Positions 61,061 to 64,000 of a stretch of 64,000 nt of DNA are shown here, one piece after another. Numbering within the stretch: position 1 is the stretch's first letter; each line of letters opens with the position of its first letter. The DNA is from Acidisoma sp. L85 (GTDB lineage: Bacteria; Pseudomonadota; Alphaproteobacteria; Acetobacterales; Acetobacteraceae): the NCBI RefSeq assembly GCF_009765865.1, contig NZ_LMUQ01000024.1:93175-157174 (forward strand). The letters run 5' to 3'. The translations under genes and the position numbers were made by a program. The notes beneath the pieces were generated by a model. The model searched no databases. It saw nothing but the letters and a program-made list of their open reading frames with translations, and was not told where the DNA came from.

Positions 61061-61837
61061 GTGCCAAAAACGACAAACATGTACATCACCAACAGAAACG
61101 CGCGGGTTGGTTATACTCCCTACCACGCAGGTGTTTCGTACTCTGGGCCTGGTTCCTTTGAGGATACATTGCGTAGGTGCTTGCCGATGTCGGGGGACGC
61201 TCCCGTTTCGTCAATCCCGTACAGCCCGGATTTTACTCTCGTCAATTCAGGCCAACCTCAATCGAACGCGCAAGGAACTCCGCCCTTCATCCCGGCCCTT
61301 CCGCCACAGGCCATCAATCCTTCGCCTTTTACCGCCGTAAACCCGTTCGATCCTTGGCCCACACACTATGGGTTTCATCAGTATGAGCCCGCTCCGCACC
61401 AGCCGCCGCCTTCCTATGTGTTACGCGGGCTTCCAGCAGCGCAATGTGAGATGGACCCGAACAAACGACCAAGGGAGCTCCTGGCAGGGGAACTTCGACT
61501 GCAGAAGGAACTGAAAAAGGCGCTCCAACGGCAGCAAGAGCAGTTACTAACTTTCCGGGTACAGGAGCTGAAGGAGTGGGGGGAAACACACCTCGCAACT
61601 CAAGCTGTGCTCTTCCAGCCACGCGGATGGGTGAAGTTCCTTTTGGCCAATCCAGGACACGAGTTCTCCGCAGCAGAAATTTATGAGTGCATCACACACA
61701 GGCCATCCAATTCGAATGAATTGCTGACCGCAATGACTTATTTTATCCACAGGCATCCTGAGTTCAACTTTATGCGGTCCATCGATCCGAAGACAAAGCG
61801 TTCACCCTTGTTCGGTTACTTTGGACCGCAGAATTGA
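61061..61837 (+). CDS. Orphan hypothetical protein with a winged-helix-like C-terminus, 258 residues
   Basis: I use GTG at 61061 because GGAGAG lies four bases upstream; an in-frame start at 60929 has no comparable site. The N-terminal 110 residues are Pro/Ser/Tyr-rich and disordered with no Sec signal. A basic coiled coil follows (REL...LQKELKKALQRQQEQLL), then a compact C-terminal domain (PRGWVKFLLANPGHEFSAAEIYECITHRP...FNFMRSIDPKTKRSPLFGYFG) that suggests a winged helix or similar. I do not recognise the family. It stands alone between alpha-E and siroheme genes and its codon use is AT-richer than theirs, as with the other orphan genes. Confidence 0.65.
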   Translation: MPKTTNMYITNRNARVGYTPYHAGVSYSGPGSFEDTLRRCLPMSGDAPVSSIPYSPDFTLVNSGQPQSNAQGTPPFIPALPPQAINPSPFTAVNPFDPWPTHYGFHQYEPAPHQPPPSYVLRGLPAAQCEMDPNKRPRELLAGELRLQKELKKALQRQQEQLLTFRVQELKEWGETHLATQAVLFQPRGWVKFLLANPGHEFSAAEIYECITHRPSNSNELLTAMTYFIHRHPEFNFMRSIDPKTKRSPLFGYFGPQN

Positions 61838-62423
61838 TCGATTCTCATGCCCTTGCGACAAGAGGCTCGCCCTGCGCCCGCGGCTCAGTCTTCCGACTCA
61901 ACCAAGGACTTACCCCGACATTATCTAAGGCTTGTTTTTTCGTGGAGCCGGCCTGGGCCGCGCCTAGACTCGATCCTTCGGCCGACGACCAGAGAGAATG
62001 TGACGGATTTCCTTAAAACATCCAGAGTTACTCACCCTTTGAACGAAGACATGAGAACGGCCATGACGCATGGTCCATTCGAATTCCGTTACATCGGGTA
62101 TTAGCGTGATCGAGAAAGTGCGACGGGATAGGTCTTTTGCCGAATGGGGCAGGGCTCCGTCTCTCCTCGATTATATCAGGCTTACTCGCTCCTTCTTCCA
62201 CCGCAAATTCATCGTTCGCCGTTAGAACATTGAAGTCACGTACGGGCCTGCGCAACGCCTCGGAACCGACACGCGCTGATAACGAGGTAAGAATCGAATC
62301 AGGCCGCACTCCTTTCTGCGCGAGATTTGGAAGGATTTTCTCTCCTTCCGACAGAGTTGAGCCCTCTCCTTCCAAATCCCGCCCGGATCTTGCCCGGATC
62401 GACGAAATCCTGCCTATGGCGGC
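61838..62423. other. 586-bp stretch with no supported gene
   Basis: Several short frames are open here but none has a ribosome-binding site, family motif or good length. The sequence is AT-richer than the flanks and contains TATATC-like segments near 62172. It may be a degraded gene or an upstream region of the siroheme gene. I see no repeat, tRNA or terminator in it. Confidence 0.5.
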
Positions 62424-63005
62424 ATGAATCCGGTTTCTCTCGATCCATCGATGCTGCGGATGGCGCTTGCTGGCCATGGGCCGGCGGCCCTCCGGCGATG
62501 GCAATTGCTGCTGGCCGGGGGCGCCGAGGGCGCGCTCTGCTTTTGTGATGAGGCGGATGACGCGCTGACGGAGGCCGCCGGCGCACAGCTTCGGCATGGC
62601 CTGCCCGATGAGGCCGCTCTGGCGGCGCTCGATGTCCTCTGGGTAGTCGGCGTGCCGGAGCAGGCGGCGGCGGCCTTAGCCGTCCGAGCCCGAGCTCAGA
62701 AAGTTCTGGTCAATGTCGAGGACCGGCGGGAGCATTGCAGCTTCCACAATAGCGCTGAACTAAGGCGTGGGGCATTACTGCTTACAGTATCGACCGGCGG
62801 CCGGAGCCCGGGGCTTGCCCAAACGATCCGTGGGCAGCTGGCGCGGGAGTTTGGACCGGAATGGGGCGAGCGGCTGGAAACGATCAGCCGGAAGCGCGAT
62901 GTGTGGCGGCAGGAAGGCCATGGCCTGCCCGCTCTCGCGGCGATGACCCGGGACTTGGTGAAGCAGAACGGCTGGCTGGATATGCCGGCCACGAACGAAG
63001 AGTGA
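62424..63005 (+). CDS. Precorrin-2 dehydrogenase/sirohydrochlorin ferrochelatase-like protein (CysG N-terminal type)
   Basis: The 193-residue protein matches the N-terminal Rossmann and dimerisation domains of siroheme synthase: VLVNVEDRREHCSFHNSAELRRGALLLTVSTGGRSPGLAQTIRGQL. The first strand has GHGPAALRRW where most members carry GGGxVAxRK, so the NAD-binding loop is atypical. The stand-alone length lacks the methyltransferase half of CysG. It precedes cysJ by 11 bp, which fits siroheme supply for sulfite reductase. Confidence 0.84.
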   Translation: MNPVSLDPSMLRMALAGHGPAALRRWQLLLAGGAEGALCFCDEADDALTEAAGAQLRHGLPDEAALAALDVLWVVGVPEQAAAALAVRARAQKVLVNVEDRREHCSFHNSAELRRGALLLTVSTGGRSPGLAQTIRGQLAREFGPEWGERLETISRKRDVWRQEGHGLPALAAMTRDLVKQNGWLDMPATNEE

Positions 63006-63016
63006 CACGAGCGATC

Positions 63017-64000
63017 ATGCCCAGCTTGCCCCAGCTGCCGCCCACCGCGCCGTTCCGGCCGGAGGAGATCGCCGCGCTTAATGGCGTCATCACGAAAAGT
63101 TCGCCCGAACAGCGCGCCTGGCTGAGCGGCTTCCTCGCCGGCTATCAGGCCGCCACCGGCCCGGTGCTTCAACCCGCGCTCGCAGCACCGGCCCACGCTG
63201 CGGCCAAGAAGGTGCCGCTGCTAATCCTCTACGCCACGGAATCCGGTAATTCGGAAACACTCGCGGCGAATATCCGCAAGGCATCGCAGAAGCTCGGCTT
63301 CGCTCCGCGCGTCGCCGATGTGGCCGACATCACGCCCACCGAGGCCGCCAAGGCCGAGAACCTGCTGCTCATCGCCGCGACCTGGGGCGAGGGCGATCCG
63401 CCACAGCGCGCCACCGACTTCCTCCAGGCATTGCAGGCGGAGGATGCGCCACGCTTCGACAAGACGCGGTTCAGCGTGCTGGCGCTGGGCGACCGTGCCT
63501 ATGTGAACTTCTGCTCGACCGGCCATCTCTTTGACGAGCGGCTGGCCGCTCTCGGCGGCACGCGCCTCGCGCCCGTGGTCGAGTGCGACGTCGATTTCGA
63601 GAAGCCGGCGGCGGCGTGGATCAAGTCCGCCCTTGAAACGCTTAAGAAAGAGACGATCGACAAGGCGGCGCCCGCGGATGAAAGCGCTGTCATCCATGTC
63701 GATTTCGCCCGCGGCGGTGCCGGCGAGGAAGATGAGGCCGAACCGGCCTATACCCGGAACACGCCGTTCGAGGCCGAGATCCGGGAACTTATCAACCTCA
63801 ACGGCACCGGCTCTTCCGCCGAGACCTGGCATGCCGAACTGTCCCTCGAAGGCTCCGGCCTCGCGCATGAGCCGGGCGACGCGCTGGGCATCGTGCCACG
63901 CAACGACCCCGCTCTTGTCGATGAGATTTTGGTGGTCGCTGGCCTGGCGGGCGATGCCATGGCGCAAACCGCGCTGACCGAGGCGCAGGACATCACGACG
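63017..64000 (+). CDS. cysJ: Sulfite reductase (NADPH) flavoprotein alpha-component, 3' end outside the window
   Basis: This partial gene runs off the right edge. The first 60 residues form a CysJ-type helical lead (FRPEEIAALNGVITKSSPEQRAWLSGFLAGYQAA). A flavodoxin domain follows (LILYATESGNSETLA, LLLIAATWGEGDPPQRATDFLQAL, VLALGDRAYVNFCSTGHLFDERL), and then the start of the FAD-binding domain (YTRNTPFEAEIRELINLNGTGS). It carries electrons from NADPH to the CysI hemoprotein in assimilatory sulfate reduction. The start is ATG 63017; its ribosome-binding site is weak. Confidence 0.93.
   Translation, partial: MPSLPQLPPTAPFRPEEIAALNGVITKSSPEQRAWLSGFLAGYQAATGPVLQPALAAPAHAAAKKVPLLILYATESGNSETLAANIRKASQKLGFAPRVADVADITPTEAAKAENLLLIAATWGEGDPPQRATDFLQALQAEDAPRFDKTRFSVLALGDRAYVNFCSTGHLFDERLAALGGTRLAPVVECDVDFEKPAAAWIKSALETLKKETIDKAAPADESAVIHVDFARGGAGEEDEAEPAYTRNTPFEAEIRELINLNGTGSSAETWHAELSLEGSGLAHEPGDALGIVPRNDPALVDEILVVAGLAGDAMAQTALTEAQDITT

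Noticed and set aside
61838-62423. Short frames in the gap before the siroheme gene
   Set aside because: None has a ribosome-binding site, motif or typical composition.

Overview
The window is a high-GC chromosomal segment, almost entirely coding, from an alphaproteobacterium. Gene content and neighbour order fit the Rhodospirillales, most likely the Acetobacteraceae. The markers are an NDUFA12 accessory subunit of complex I followed by an MlaD-like gene and a DUF2155 gene, the order TIGR02302 - lysA - lptM - argH with divergent tlpA, a stand-alone degenerate ribonucleotide-reductase-like TSCPD protein, and two cyclopropane-fatty-acid-synthase cassettes. The family placement is inference. I saw no rRNA or tRNA genes, CRISPR arrays, integrases or transposases.

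Layout: 1-5044 is housekeeping (midA end, pgeF, a lipoprotein, prs, a histidine phosphatase, an SDR). 5841-12043 holds two divergent lipid-modification cassettes, FAD oxidoreductase-DUF1365-cfa on the minus strand and esterase-DUF1295-cfa on the plus strand. 13288-16951 is a choline-O-sulfate module: betC, choX and a 37-codon membrane-protein gene, opposite a LysR regulator with a dyad-rich operator. 16948-22936 carries TIGR02302, lysA, lptM, argH and tlpA. 23067-27702 encodes a secreted lectin-like protein, MgtC, an SSS symporter with its DUF3311 partner, and a MATE pump. 29247-32442 has a UbiB-type kinase and pepF.

32545-38728 is the most interesting region. It holds a DSF synthase (RpfF), a REC-PAS-GGDEF-EAL protein and a large RpfC-type sensor kinase. 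The arrangement matches the Xanthomonas rpf quorum-sensing locus, but a dual GGDEF-EAL protein sits where the HD-GYP protein RpfG would be expected. It reads as a self-contained circuit: RpfF makes a fatty-acid signal, the RpfC-like kinase senses it, and the response regulator changes c-di-GMP.

38927-44730 is envelope related (Na/Pi symporter, coiled-coil protein, Gly/Tyr-rich lipoprotein, FecR/DUF6600 protein). 44915-48890 is sugar metabolism (gnd, zwf, ROK kinase, cupin). 49749-57171 contains ugd, the TSCPD protein, NDUFA12, mlaD, DUF2155 and two OmpA paralogues. 58283-60831 is an ATP-grasp/alpha-E pair. The right end enters assimilatory sulfate reduction (siroheme dehydrogenase, cysJ).

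Four orphan genes (5145, 27985, 49017, 61061) sit alone at operon borders, are less GC-biased than their surroundings and match no family I know; one has a plausible Cys-His-Asp peptidase triad. Two inverted copies of a roughly 90-bp multi-hairpin repeat lie about 44 kb apart (13140 and 57296).
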